Shown: positions 1 through 11,235 of the stretch, piece after piece
Numbering within the stretch: the stretch's first letter is position 1
Layout: each line of letters begins with the position of its first letter
Source of the DNA: Cycas panzhihuaensis
Lineage: Eukaryota; Cycadophyta
DNA: 64,000 bases
Assembly (NCBI GenBank): GCA_023213395.1
Contig: CM041465.1
Span: 227,919,741-227,983,740, forward strand
Direction: 5' to 3'
The notes under the pieces: generated by a model
What the model was told of the DNA's origin: nothing
The model's input: only the letters and a program-made list of their open reading frames with translations
The model's database searches: none
Position numbers and translations under genes: made by a program

Positions 1-517
1 GGGAAAAGGGCAAAAATTCCTTCTTCTTTAGCTTCCTTCAATTCTGCTTACTACTCCTGCTAGATTCTAAACTAGGATTTCATACCGCTTGGGATGCACC
101 AAACCCAATGGTTCTTTAACTTCAAGCATAAAATATAGGAAATATAATAGCTAAGCTTTAATTTTATTATCAATGAAAACTATATTATAACTTAGATTTA
201 CTTGAGAGTACCTTGAACATAAATAGACACCAACAAAAAGTACTGAAGTATAACCTCTCAAAAAAGAAAATAAGACTTAATAATATTCTTTTATAAAACT
301 TAGACTTGAATAGCTATATGAGGTTTCTTTACAACAAATCTTATTGGCAAAAAAAAGGTCTTAAATTCTACTAATAGACATACATAGTATACATACATAA
401 ATTAATAACTAACACTAACTCTTTGATGACTAACACTCTAAGTGCTAGCTTAACCTGCTCTACTTATAAAGGGTGAACATGTAACAATCTTGAGAGAAAT
501 AAACATGTGTTGATAAA
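1..517. other. AT-rich stretch without recognised gene
   Basis: This stretch is AT-rich with many stops in all frames. It precedes the recognisable copia zinc-knuckle remnant and could hold the lost gag region of that element, but I see no motif that shows this. Confidence 0.4.
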
Positions 518-3500
518 CGTACCTACTACAAGAAAGATGGTCATAAAGAGAAGAATTATTAGTTCAAAAGGTAAGACAAATATAAAGCAAGGATGAGAAA
601 GAAAAGGGCATTACAACTTATTATAAAAAACTATTAGCCTTATTAGTCAAGTCAAAATGGAGAGACTTCTATATTTTGGACTTAGGAATGGAAAAACATA
701 TTTATTTTTAGAAGTAGAACTTTGATGCATGGAATGTTAGTCCTAGTGAAGTAGTAACCATTCTTAAGATACAAGTATATTGCTTGTTGAGGGGGTTGGT
801 ACAATTTTACTTGTAGTAGGTAAATTTAAAGGAGTATATTATGTAGAGAAGTGAAGATGAACCTTCTTTCAACCTGAGAAGTATGTAAGTAAGGTATGAA
901 GGTTGAGTTCTATAAAGATAGATACCTAATTAAGGATCCTAAGAAAAAATTCTATGTCATTACTACTAGAAAAGTGAGAGATAATTTTTTGGTGTTTAAG
1001 AAGTTTTAATCCTAGAATTGATCATATGCCTTTATAATCAACACTAATGATGTGAGTAAACTTTGGCATGAATACCTTAGACACCTTAACTATAATAGCA
1101 TAGCACTTATGAATCACTTGAAAATGGTAAAAGGATTATCCTATATTTGTTATTTAGAAGGTGTATGTGAAGGGTGCATGTACATAAAGCATCACTACTC
1201 TCCTTTTATTTAGGATTGTACCTTAAGATCTAAGGAGAAACTAGAGCTCAAGCATTTTAATGTGATGGTTCCTCTTTCAAACCCTTTTATATAGAGAGAT
1301 CACTATACTTTAGTGTTTATATATGATTATACTAGGAAGACCTGGGTATATTTCCTAAAGAATAAGTTTAAAGTATTCAACCACTTTCATGAATGAAAGG
1401 TATGTGTCAAGAATGAATGTGAGAAGAAAATAAAAATTTTAGGTAGTGATAATGGAAAGGAATACGATAATAATACTTTCTATTAGTTTTATCTAACTCA
1501 TGGTATAAAGAGAAAATTCACAGTCCTATATATCCTTAATAAAATGGTATTACTAAAAGAAAGAATCGTACCATGATGGAAATGACAAGGTATATGGCAC
1601 ACGCGAAGAACTTATCATGTAAATTTTGGGAAAAAGTTGTTGGGACTACCATTTATATCTTGAATTAGGTACTAATAAAAGGAGTTCGTGGCATAACCCC
1701 TAAAGAAAAATGGACTTGACCATTAACCATTTGAAAACCTTTGGGTGCATTACATATGCACATATCCCAAACAAAAATTATAAAAAATTAGTATTTTGAT
1801 GAAAACAAAGCTTGTAGACTATGGGATCTACATGGGAGAAAAATTGTGATTAGTCAAGATGTAAAATTTAATGAGTCTATGATGTATCATGCTAAAAAGA
1901 TGTTATCTAAGGAATCCTTTTACTACCCATTTCTTCCATTTCCTAGTGGTGCTTTATCAACTATAGAAGATGAGAAACTAGGCAATATGATTCATAGGGA
2001 AGAAGGATTAAGTAGAGAAGGTAATAATTAGGAGTAGTAATATGTGGAGGCACTTACAACATTGGGTGTTTCTATGCTAATATAGGCTAAGAAGACCATT
2101 CAAGATTCTGATATGATGTTGTAAAATCTTATAGATGAATGAAAAATAAGAAGTTAGCATGCCAATCAAACTCTAGCAGTGGACACCATAAACTCCCAAG
2201 ACCTAACTTTATGTGATAAAGAAAAAGTTGATCCTTGTTAGAAAGCTTCTATTAAGGAATTTAGTTCTCTCATCAATAATGTAACATGAAAGTTAGTTCC
2301 TTTTCCTCCTAGGAAAAACCTTATTAGTTGCAAGTGGATTTACAAAACTAAGTTCCACTTTAATGAAGATGTGGATAAGTATAAGGTGAGGCTTGTTGTA
2401 TAAGGGTTTAAATAGAAAGAAGGGATTGATTATGAGGAGACATTCGTACCAGTCTCCAATAGGATAGTGATCTATTTAATCCTTTTATTAGCAGCAAAGT
2501 ATGATTAAGAGCTACATCAATTGGATGTAAAATCAACTCCTTAATAGAGAGTTGAAATAAGAGATATATATGGTGTAACCTCTTAGTTTCGTTAATGAAT
2601 GACAAAAGCATCTTATATACCATTTGAAAAATTCACTTTATGGCTTAAAATAAGTACCACTTGCTTGTTATATAAAAATTAATTCTAAATTAAAAGAAGG
2701 ATGATTTGTTGCTACAAATCTAGAGCCAAATCTATATATTCAAAGGAAAGTAACTTCAATAGTAGCTATTGTATTATCTATTGATGATTTGATCATTACT
2801 AACAACTTAATAAGACTATTATATAAGTAAAATTTAATTTTGGAGTGACCTTTGACATGACAGATCTTAAGGCTCTATATTACTTCTTAAGCATTGAGGT
2901 AAGGCAGATGGAAGACAAAATTCTAGTATTGTAATCAAAATATATGAAGAGCCATCTTGAGAAATTTAAGATGGAGAACATCAAGCCTATTCAAACACCA
3001 TTTGCTAAAGTCATAAAGCTCTTAAAAGATAAGAAATAATATGTTATAGATGGAATATTGTATAAATAACCAGTAAGGAGTCTAATCTATTTGGCTCATA
3101 CCAAGCCAAATATTATTTATGTTATCAAATTAGTCTCCCATTATATGTAGAATCCATAAGAATCACATTAGGTTATAGTAAAGTAGATTCTAAGATACTT
3201 GAAATTAACTCTTAATCCTGGTTTGGAGTACATTTATGGTGAAGAGGTAAAGTTTCATAGCCACACTGATATAAATTAAGGAAGAAACTTTGATGATAAA
3301 AATTCCAATGTTAGATATGTGTTTGATATTAGCAATGGATTTGTATCATGGCTGTCAAAGGAGTAATGATAATGGCATTATTTTTTATAAGGGTAAAGCA
3401 CAAGGGACTTAATTTTGGTACAAGAGAATTTGTATGGTTGGAAAGACTTTAAGGTATCCTTAGTATATCTTGTAACACCCTAATTATTTTAATCGATAAC

Positions 3501-3725
3501 CAGAGCACTATTTGTTTATCAAAGAATCTAGAGTTTTGCACATGTATAAAGCGCACTGAAATATAATACGACTATATATATGAATAGATCAAAATAAGAA
3601 AGTTATAGGTTTACTTTTATTTGAGTGAGGAGTAGCTTGTGAATGTGTTTACTAAAGCACTTACTGAAGATCAATTCACTAAGATTCATACTAGATTGGG
3701 ACTCAAAAAGGTCATCCTTATGGGG
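518..3725 (+). pseudogene. Decayed Ty1/copia pol (element copia-1)
   Basis: Broken remains of a copia polyprotein read in order through many stops and frameshifts. A zinc-knuckle-like stretch (YYKKDGHKEKNY, its Cys residues changed to Tyr) lies near 520-560. A protease remnant has ILDLG where DSG is expected, near 675. A GAG-pre-integrase stretch (LWHEYLRHLNYNS) lies near 1056, then integrase (DYTRKTWVYFLKNK, SDNGKEYD) at about 1250-1790. Reverse transcriptase follows at about 2240-2800 (CKWIYKTKF, EGIDYEETFVPVS, and LSIDDLI in place of the YVDD box). RNase H and the polyprotein end (VNVFTKALTEDQF) run to about 3725. The domain order protease-integrase-RT-RNase H is diagnostic for Ty1/copia. 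Most stops are TAG or TAA where the family has Gln or Trp codons. The protein cannot be active. Confidence 0.9.
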
Positions 3726-3800
3726 GGATGTATTAGCATGGATAATCCTATCTTTCATTGATGATTTTAAACTATAGATTGAATCTCCGTATTTATTTTA

Positions 3801-3808
3801 AGGGGGAT
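3801..3808 (+). other. Polypurine tract of copia-1
   Basis: AGGGGGAT directly precedes the TGTTAG start of the 3' LTR, as expected for the plus-strand primer site. Confidence 0.7.
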
Positions 3809-4140
3809 TGTTAGCATGGAAGTTAAGGCTAAACCACTTGATTAATGTTAAAATGTGGTTTAGTTAATTTGAAGTGAAGAGTTGTGAATATTTTGGAGAA
3901 CCATAACCATTTAGGTTGAATGTATCATTTAAGGGATTATAACTAACCCTAGAGTCTATTATAAAACCATCCAAGGAAATATTAATATGATCTAATGATA
4001 CTTTATGGTGGATTGTTTCCTAAAATGGTTTCCCATATAAGATATTATGTATTATATACCTATGCTCTTTATTATTTTCTTGTTGTGTATAATCAAAATC
4101 TTATAGTTCAGACTACATGCATGTTTCATGTTTCTTCACA
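3809..4140 (+). repeat. 3' LTR of copia-1 (end uncertain)
   Basis: The repeat starts TGTTAGCATGG after the polypurine tract. It contains a TATA-like TATAAAA near 3959 that would serve as the LTR promoter. There is no partner LTR in the window to set the 3' end. Confidence 0.55.
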
Positions 4141-4189
4141 ATAGATTATAATGAATAAAGAAGTTTAACTCTTAAAAGAGCCATCAAAT

Positions 4190-4369
4190 ATGAATGAAGA
4201 TCATGGTTTTTCTTTGCCTCTAAATTTAACTCTTTATAATGAGTATAATCATCATTTAGGGTCACATAAATATATTAAATATATGAAGGAATCTAATCCA
4301 TTTAAAGCTTCCCCACTATCTATGGAAGCTTCTAGTATAAGGGATGGAAGAGGCCATTGTTATAGATGA
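4190..4369 (+). other. Short open frame of 59 codons, unrecognised
   Basis: An ATG-started frame of 59 codons ends with TGA at 4367-4369, between copia-1 and Tat element 1. It begins MNEDHGFSLPLNL and has mixed, non-low-complexity composition (NPFKASPLSMEASS near the end). It matches no retrotransposon domain I know. It may be a chance frame in AT-rich DNA or a piece of an exon. The window offers no splice or promoter evidence. Confidence 0.2.
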
Positions 4370-4658
4370 TGTAGAAAATAGTTTAAATAATGGTTGATGT
4401 TATTGAATAGATTGGTAAGTGATCCAACCATGATATCATTATAGGAACATAACATAATATACTTGCTTATATTAATTACTATCTCTTTTGAAGTGAATTA
4501 TAAAGAGGTTTATATTCATGAATAAAAGGAGGGAATCTTGTTAATAAAGATATGGTTGTGAGTCTAGAGATAAAAGAAAATGACAAAGTGGATAATTGAG
4601 TTTCTCCTAATAGATAAGGCTAAATGCAATTAGGCTAATTTTCAAATCTATAAGCATA
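4370..4658. other. Intergenic AT-rich DNA
   Basis: No gene or repeat recognised between the short open frame and the left LTR of Tat element 1. Confidence 0.5.
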
Positions 4659-5146
4659 TGTTTCACGACTACTGGGAATGGATACGGGTAGGTCGACTCA
4701 GGTATGCTTCTCCCTTTCCACTTGTATTATTTTGTCGGAAAGGTTGACAGAAGTGTTGCCTCATTGCATGACTGCTTACTTCATTTGCATGACTACTTTG
4801 CATTTGTTGCATGTTCATCTTGCCTATCATATTGTGAGTCTATGATGACCCAACGAGGCCTACCTTTCTGCAAGGTAGGCATCCCCGTGGCACTATACGA
4901 CCTTCCGCACTGTCTCCACACTATCTCAGTTCCCTTTTTAGTTTGTATGATCCATTCATACCCCTGCCTTGACCTCATTCTGGGATTCTTTACTTATTGA
5001 TGTTTGCCCACCTCTGTCCAAGTGCTTTTTGGACTGTCTTAGCCACCTAGATAGGAGGGCTAGCCCTTCCCAGGCCTGTCAAGTCATCTCCCAAAGCTCT
5101 CAGAGCCTAGAAATCTGCCATTCTAGCTTTCTAGTCTCGCACCACT

Positions 5147-5245
5147 GTAAACTTAGTGGTACCGCAAAGTTTACCGCAGATCAAGAAAGTTTACCGCAAG
5201 ATCATAAAGTTTACCGCAGCATCTGCAAAGTTTACCACTGCACCG
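5147..5245 (+). promoter_or_regulatory. U3 inverted repeat and AAGTTTACCGC repeats
   Basis: GTAAACTT at 5147-5154 faces AAGTTTAC at 5167-5174, followed by further copies of an AAGTTTACCGC-like unit spaced by roughly 20 bases. The 3' LTR keeps the inverted pair (about 16976-17001) with fewer extra units, and element 2 keeps a similar pair near 39285-39312. The position about 130-200 bp upstream of the TATA box suggests transcription-factor sites; no binding is shown. Confidence 0.5.
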
Positions 5246-5365
5246 CTGCCGCTATTTTTAAAATCTGCCATGGCAATTTTTGCTTTTTCCACAAAATTGC
5301 CACGTGGTCTCGCATCCACCTCAGCCATATTTGCACTCTATTCATCCTCTTAGGGATGGAGTGGG

Positions 5366-5373
5366 TATAAGTA
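5366..5373 (+). promoter_or_regulatory. LTR TATA box, element 1 5' LTR
   Basis: TATAAGTA lies in a GC-richer context and is repeated in the 3' LTR at 17154-17161. It would place the genomic RNA start near 5395-5400. Confidence 0.6.
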
Positions 5374-6469
5374 TTCATACACTCATCATTTTGAAGGATT
5401 CTTAGGTCATTTTTACTCTACAACACAACAACTTCTGTTGCAACTTCTTCTCTCGAGCTCCTTCTGTCACAGGTGTTCCTGTAGGCCTGCGTTTCACGTA
5501 ATCTTAGGCTAGGACATGCCTGCAACTCTTTGCTTCTATGGTGGGAAGCCTCCCTTCAGGTTTCATCAAGTGTTTTTGGTGTTGATTCCTCCACAACTCG
5601 CCCAGTAGTGCTCCTTTCAGCTGTCTATTAGATTTACCTCCCGCAAACCCCTGCAGGGGCCCTTCTTCTTGCTGTTGGTAGGCCCAAGTCTGTCATACAT
5701 CTATCCAGTAGGTCTTACCAACTCTTTTCTTCTATTTTTTGGTGAGTTACTCCCTGTTTGGACCCATTTCTTGCTTTATTTACTCGTTTCCTTTAGTTTT
5801 CACTGTTAGAAAGCTATCTTTCCATTGTATCTTGCTTGTTGCTTCTTGGCTCCAGCTTCCCTCCACTAGTTTTCTTCAAGAGAACAGCGAGAGAAGAGCC
5901 CCAAGGCTGGGTGAAGAGAGTAAGGTAAGGCATCCCCCCTTTCAATCCTTCTCTCCAAGGGTAATCCCTTCCCACCTTCTCTTCTCTCATCCTATGTTCT
6001 TCTTGAGATTACTAGGAGAGATTGAGCCCTAGACTAGTGCTGGACTGTCAGCATATGCAGCCACTTGTTGCACTGATTCCAGGCCTGCTTGCCCCTCATT
6101 TGGACCCCCATAGAGTTCCCCATGTTATTGGGTACCCCTTGTCCTCAGTAGCAAGGGTTTGGGTACCAGATTGTTGCCCATAGTAACTCTGTGTCCGACT
6201 TACCTCTCAACACTTTGTTGCTTTTCCTTTAGCATCTTTGGCTGTCCTTAGTGGTTTTTACCCACTACTTTGCTGTGTCTATGAGTCATGTGGAGATTTC
6301 AGTGGAGGGTTAGCCATCTTGAGGTTTCCCTTGTACTATTTTCACTTAGTGTCTAGCCTTGTTCAAGAGAGGGTTTGTAGAGTTTGTCGCAGCAATTATC
6401 TTTCTCTAATATTCTAATGTTAATAGCACTTATATATACTTACATGTACATAGATTATTTTTTGTAGCC

Positions 6470-6484
6470 CCTTCTTGGAAGGGA
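6470..6484 (+). other. Conserved leader hairpin in LTR (element 1, 5')
   Basis: CCCTTC-TTG-GAAGGG forms a 6-bp stem. It recurs at 18257-18271 and 40543-40557. Element 3 has CCTCTC-TCCC-GAGAGG at the same place (54146-54161), which changes both arms but keeps pairing. It lies in the transcribed part of the LTR; the role is unknown. Confidence 0.5.
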
Positions 6485-7433
6485 TAGGTTTGTGCATGTG
6501 CAGGTTGCCGTGCTGCTCTCGCAAAGGTGTTAAGCACTTGAATCCAGGTAAGGTTTCTTTTGTTTTGGTCTTTGCTTTAACTTTTGTTTCCTTTCTTTTT
6601 TCCTTTCGCAAGGGGAAGGTAAGGAAGCCCCTCCATCATCCATAGGCTTGGTGAGGATGTGCGTGGCATGTGGACGAGGTCTCCTATCGGCTGCTACCCT
6701 CTTGGGTACGTACTTCTTTTTCTTGCCCTCGCTTTCCTTTTCACGCTTTTAGTTGTGGTCTATGCATTAGTTAAATAGGTCAAACATAAAAGAGAAAAGG
6801 GAATTAACATCTTTACTTGCATTTATATATTTGCACTTTACATACCACATTCACTTAGGGAAAGGACATTAGGAGATTTTCCCTTCACCTTTTCCTCAGC
6901 TTGCAAACCCAATCCTCACCCATTTTGGCTTGTCTTTTATTTGGTTTTGTTTGCTTGCACACGTCATATCACTTGTGCCTCCTTAGTTAAACCATTAAGG
7001 GAGATTCTAGGATTGTTGTCTGCTCCCACTCCCTTCTCCTCCTTCTCGGCTCTATTTGCTTAGCCAAATAACCAAGAAGATCCTAGCTACACCGTAGGCT
7101 ATTATCTACCTTGCTCTCGCTTATTTCCCTCCATCATAGGGAAACCCTTAAGGATCTTCTTCCTCCCCTTCTGGCCATCCAAGGGTGGAAGGACTTTCTT
7201 CCTAAGTCTATCCAGGCTACCTCTCTCGCTTCCCTCCTTTCTCTTTGAGGTGGGGAACCACTCTCATATAGTTGGGTATCATCTGTAGGTCCTGAACTCG
7301 CGCTCCAGCACACGGGGTGCCCTGCGTGATACTCGCTTTGCTTGTAGGTTTCTATCTGCACCCTCGATACCGTTATTGATCACCCTCACTATTCCTACTT
7401 AACTAGGTGACTATCCCATAGACGTGCATCCAC

Positions 7434-7451
7434 TGGCGACCATACTGGGGA
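7434..7451 (+). other. Primer binding site, element 1
   Basis: TGGCGACCATACTGGGGA begins one base after the LTR end. Both ends match the complement of plant tRNA-Arg as I recall it (TGGCGAC...CTGGGGA), the primer type of Tat/Ogre elements; the four middle bases do not. Elements 2 and 3 have the same layout at 41721 and 54919. Confidence 0.75.
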
Positions 7452-7599
7452 CTTGCTAGTAAGGGAGCTAGTCTTCATCCCTTCCTATTGGTATTGCTAC
7501 CTCCTAGTGGTTCCTTCCACTTCATCTCTTTCATTGAGAAGACCCTAATGTGCACTCTTTGTGGCTCTTTCCTTCTTCTAAAGTGTTGGCAAGCTTTGT

Positions 7600-9660
7600 A
7601 TGCGATGCTTCTCTCATCGCCTACGTGGCTTGCCTCCATTGTTAGAAGATCTCGGGTATCATCCTCTTTCATCATCAGATTCTGATTCGACCATGGAAGG
7701 ATACCCTTCTAATTGGGCCTATTATGCCTTTGCCTCGAGAACTCACGAGTTCCCTGCATCCATTCTAGGATCCACCCAAGAAGGTGACGATCCTATCTAC
7801 TACCCGGGTAATCAGCATCACCCCCTTGACATCCATCCTTCTACTCATGTGGTAGAAGACTCATCTCCTCTTGAGGTTCACCACCCTATTGGTGATTCTT
7901 ATGAGGAGCACCCTGAGGGGTCTATGTCATTCGCAGTCCTATCCACCTCTTATGGTCACGTAGATACCCCTCCCACTGACGTGGTTGAAGCTACTAGCGA
8001 GTGCTTTCGAGCGACTCGTCTTCAATCACGTCCTAGGTGGTTTGAAGATGTTTTACATGGTGGAGCGTCTTCTTCATCTGCTCCTCTACCAGCTTCTTCA
8101 TCTGCACCTACCCCTCCTACTATGAGTAACCCTTTCGTTCCAATGTGTTTGTCCCATTCCATTCCTACGCCAACCTTTGGGACGAATGTTGCACATTCTA
8201 TCCCTCGTTATGGTCCTAGTTCTTCAGGACCCTCTCATGGTATATCTTTCCCTCAGTTGGGGGTTAGCATACCCTTTCCTGGTCAAGCTAATGTGCCATC
8301 CCCTAATGTGGCGTATGTGTTCCCTGGTAGACCTATTGGTCCTACTAGCTCTTCAACCGCTAGTCATGTGGGAACCGCTCCCACATATCCCCAAAACTAA
8401 CCTAGTGGTTCTTCTCTTTACATACCCCCAAGTTATATCTCTCAACCTTGGGGGCAGGGTAAAGGGAACAACATTCTAGCTTATGGTGTGGATCTGCTAC
8501 ATCCATATGGGGTTACACCACCCATGAGTGGCCCATATTGGCAAAACTCGGTCCCATACCCTCCTTTTCCACCATCTAGCATAGCTTCTTACGCTATGCC
8601 TTCGCAAGGGAACCTAGCTTCCTTTCAAGGCGCTTATCCTACAGTCTCTTTCTAGAAAGGGGTGCTTCTCCAAGGAGGGATAGGTTTACCACCCCTATCT
8701 GTTCCTTCCTCATTACCATTTGTTGATCCTATAGTCCATGCAAGGGCACATCCCTTTATGGACTATTGATCAACGCCATTGTCTATTGAGGCGCTAAGGA
8801 CCAACTTACCGCCTCACCCTCCCAAAGTTCCTAAATTTTATGGAACTTCCTCGTAAGACCTAGCAGAGCATGTCTGTAGTTTTTCTATGGTGTGTATTGA
8901 TTACTAGGCCTATGACCACATCTTGATGAAACTATTCCCCTGATCTTTATAAGGCGATGCCCTTAAGTGGTTTTATCATCTTCCCGCTCATTCCATTTTC
9001 TCGTTCCAATAACTTGTGGATGAGTTCATCAATTATTTTAATATTACTCGCCCATTTGAAAGTGGAATGAAATCTCTTCTATCGCTCAAATAAGGTCATG
9101 ATGAAATGAATCGTGACTTTGTGTGATGATTCCATGACCTTCTTCATTCCACTAAGGCCAGGTTACTCAAGGAATTGGAGAGGGACCTTTTCGTTAACGC
9201 ACTTCGCCCTAAAGTACATGTGGAAGCCCTTAAAATGAGGGTGACTACATGCGACTCTGCGATTGCAAATTGCTTAGCGCTTGAGGCTATTGAGGTCCAG
9301 GCCGGACTCAAGAAGCCTCTTAAGCCCTCACAGTGACGTGAGGCACCACCTCCAACTAAAGATACTAAACCCCAACAATCTTCTAGGTCTTCTTCTCATC
9401 CAACTAAGAAGACCCTAAATCCACTTACATCCGCTATACGTTCATTCGAACATACGATGAAGGAACTCAAACTACAACATCCTTCATCCCTAACTTCTAA
9501 CAAATAAATTCAACAAGCTACCCAAGCTTCCCTCCCTAGGAATGGTAGCGCCCAATCCTCTCAAGCAAGGAAACCCGATTCCTCACTTGAGAAGAAGTGG
9601 TGTTCCATTTATGGGGAATGCTTCCATAATGACTCACGTTATAGGGCCATCCCAAGGATG
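7600..9660 (+). pseudogene. gag of Tat element 1
   Basis: Structural capsid protein of the retrotransposon particle. The likely start at 7600 gives an Arg-rich N terminus (MRCFSHRLRGLPPLLED) kept in element 3. A long Ser/Pro-rich region follows, then the retrotransposon gag domain near 8800-9300 (DALKWFYHLPAHS, PFESGMKSLL, NALRPKVHVEALKM). It ends with a zinc-knuckle-like WCSIYGECFHNDSRY near 9600. The first stop is at 8398. Later stops sit where element 3 has Gln or Trp codons (for example WAYDH to *AYDH, and WSLQGD to *SL*GD), all explained by C-to-T or G-to-A changes. The ATG at 7693 (MEGYPSNW) is an alternative start. Confidence 0.88.
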
Positions 9661-9860
9661 CCCCTTGACGTGACTCCTCCCCTAAACGGGCCTCAAGGCC
9701 TAACCTAGACCAACCAATCTACAAGGATCCATTCCCCAAACATGGGGAACGTAATCATAACACTCAACCCAAAAATAATTAGAACCGGGGAAGATCACCA
9801 AATTCCTGTCCTTCCCATGATAAAGGGAAGGGTGCCCGGGATTCATCCTCTTCCTCTCGT

Positions 9861-10920
9861 TCCCCTAATCAATGTACTCTGTCACCTTCACAATCCCGGA
9901 ATAAGGGAAAGAAGGTGATCCAAATGCTTGAGGCTACTCCTTTGTACGTCCTTACTCAGTCTCAAGCCACTAAAGAAGCTGTTGGTGCTTCTTCTTCTAT
10001 CCCTCATTCTGATCCTCTTCCAAAGAACCCTCCCTCGGAAGTGCCACTTTTTCCCAAGGCCATTCCCATGCATCCTGGTTATTATGATTTTCGAAGGGTG
10101 CTTACCCAACCTATTGCGAAGGGTAAGCCCTTCTCTATCGTTGACGAGCCCCATACTGTCATTGTGGGAATGTCCTTGATGGACGTTTTGAGGAGTTGTC
10201 CCAAACAACAGACTCTTCTTTTAGAAGCTTTAGGATCAAATGACGTGCCCATCCATGCTTTGGGAGTCACCTAAAGCCATGAACCCATTATTTCTTTTGA
10301 CCCTAAAGACCTTCCTCGTGCATGTGAAAGGGAACACCAATGGAACTTCCCATTCACTATCTCCATTGACACACTCGACGGTACCCTATGAAGGACTATT
10401 GTTGACAATGATTCTTCCGTGAATGCCATGCCCTTGCGTGTTATACAAGAGCTTAGTATTTCTGCCTTAGAACCTGTTCCATGGCGATGCCAAGGCTACG
10501 ACGGTAGCGAAAAGACCCCATTGGGATCTGTCTCGATCCTACTCACTCTCAAGGGCAGGACTGTCCTCGCTGACATTGTAGTCCTTGATGTCAACGTTGA
10601 CTACAACCTTTTCTTGGGTCGACCATGGCTTAACTAGATAGGAGCTGTGTGTTTGACCTGTTAGAGGCAACTTAAATTCGTCTATGATGGATGGATGAAG
10701 GTTGTCTCCCGTGAATGCCCACCTGCTAAACAAACTTACCCTATCAACCAAGCAAGCCAAGGCCCCTCTACTCACGCCTCAGCTTACTCCATTGGCATAC
10801 CTGATCCATCTCACATCGAAGAAGATCCTACATCTTCTTCTCCTAGTCTTATGCACTTTGCTTCTATCAGTGTTGGGAGCTACGGGTACCTCGCCTCATT
10901 TAGTGACAATAAGTCTTAAG
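9861..10920 (+). pseudogene. Linker and aspartic protease of Tat element 1
   Basis: A Ser-rich linker (LEATPLYVLTQSQATKEA, from about 9924) leads to a retroviral-type aspartic protease at about 10390-10640. The active site reads IVDNDSSVNAM where relatives have DNGSS; the flap and C-terminal part include CQGYDGSEKTPLG and YNLFLGRPWL. The DN-SS...N-MP pattern with LLGRPW is typical of Tat/Ogre proteases, which use Asp-Asn-Gly rather than Asp-Ser-Gly. Two stops (about 10272 and 10388) and the G-to-D change in the active site make it inactive. It would have cleaved the gag-pol precursor in the particle. Confidence 0.85.
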
Positions 10921-11235
10921 ATGAGGATGAAGATTATCTTCACCCCATTTCTTTCCTCCGCACTAGTAGGATGCACCTATCTCATTCTAGATCCCCACCT
11001 AGAACCTCTTTCATTTATAAGCCTAGTCACTCCTCTATGTCATATATCATCACTCGTATTGACTCATCTACCATTAGGTCTTCCTCTTCATCACCCCCCA
11101 CGTGGTGGCTTCAAGGAGCTTCCTTTTGCTCCTTCCGAGAAGCCCCTTCTGGACTCTCCCGTAGAGTTTATTGAGGATGTTGGACAACCTGATGACCACC
11201 ACAGTCTCATTGCTCCTACTTCCTCTAGTACTTCA

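Larger units (their letters stand above)
1..4140 (+). mobile_element. Ty1/copia element copia-1, 5' end not seen
   Basis: The pol remnant is followed by a polypurine tract (AGGGGGAT, 3801-3808) and an LTR-like start TGTTAGCATGG at 3809. The 5' LTR is not in the window, so the left boundary and the exact right end are unknown; 4140 is a guess at a CA end. Confidence 0.75.
4659..7432 (+). repeat. 5' LTR of Tat element 1
   Basis: It starts TGTTTCACGACTACTGGG and ends GTGCATCCA just before the PBS, and aligns along its length with 16481-19220. It holds a TATA box (TATAAGTA, 5366), an upstream inverted repeat with AAGTTTACCGC repeats (5147-5245), and a conserved leader hairpin (6470-6484). The two LTRs differ at many scattered positions, so this is an old insertion. 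Open frames inside the LTR are not shared in intact form by the two copies. Confidence 0.93.

Noticed and set aside
4654-4658. GCATA as target duplication of element 1 (ACATC at 19221)
   Set aside because: Only three of five bases agree; not better than chance given the AT-rich context.
7475-7675. Minus-strand and other-frame ORFs across gag and LTRs (for example 55985-56230, 42473-42769)
   Set aside because: They are shadows of the gag frame in GC-richer DNA and carry no conserved motif.
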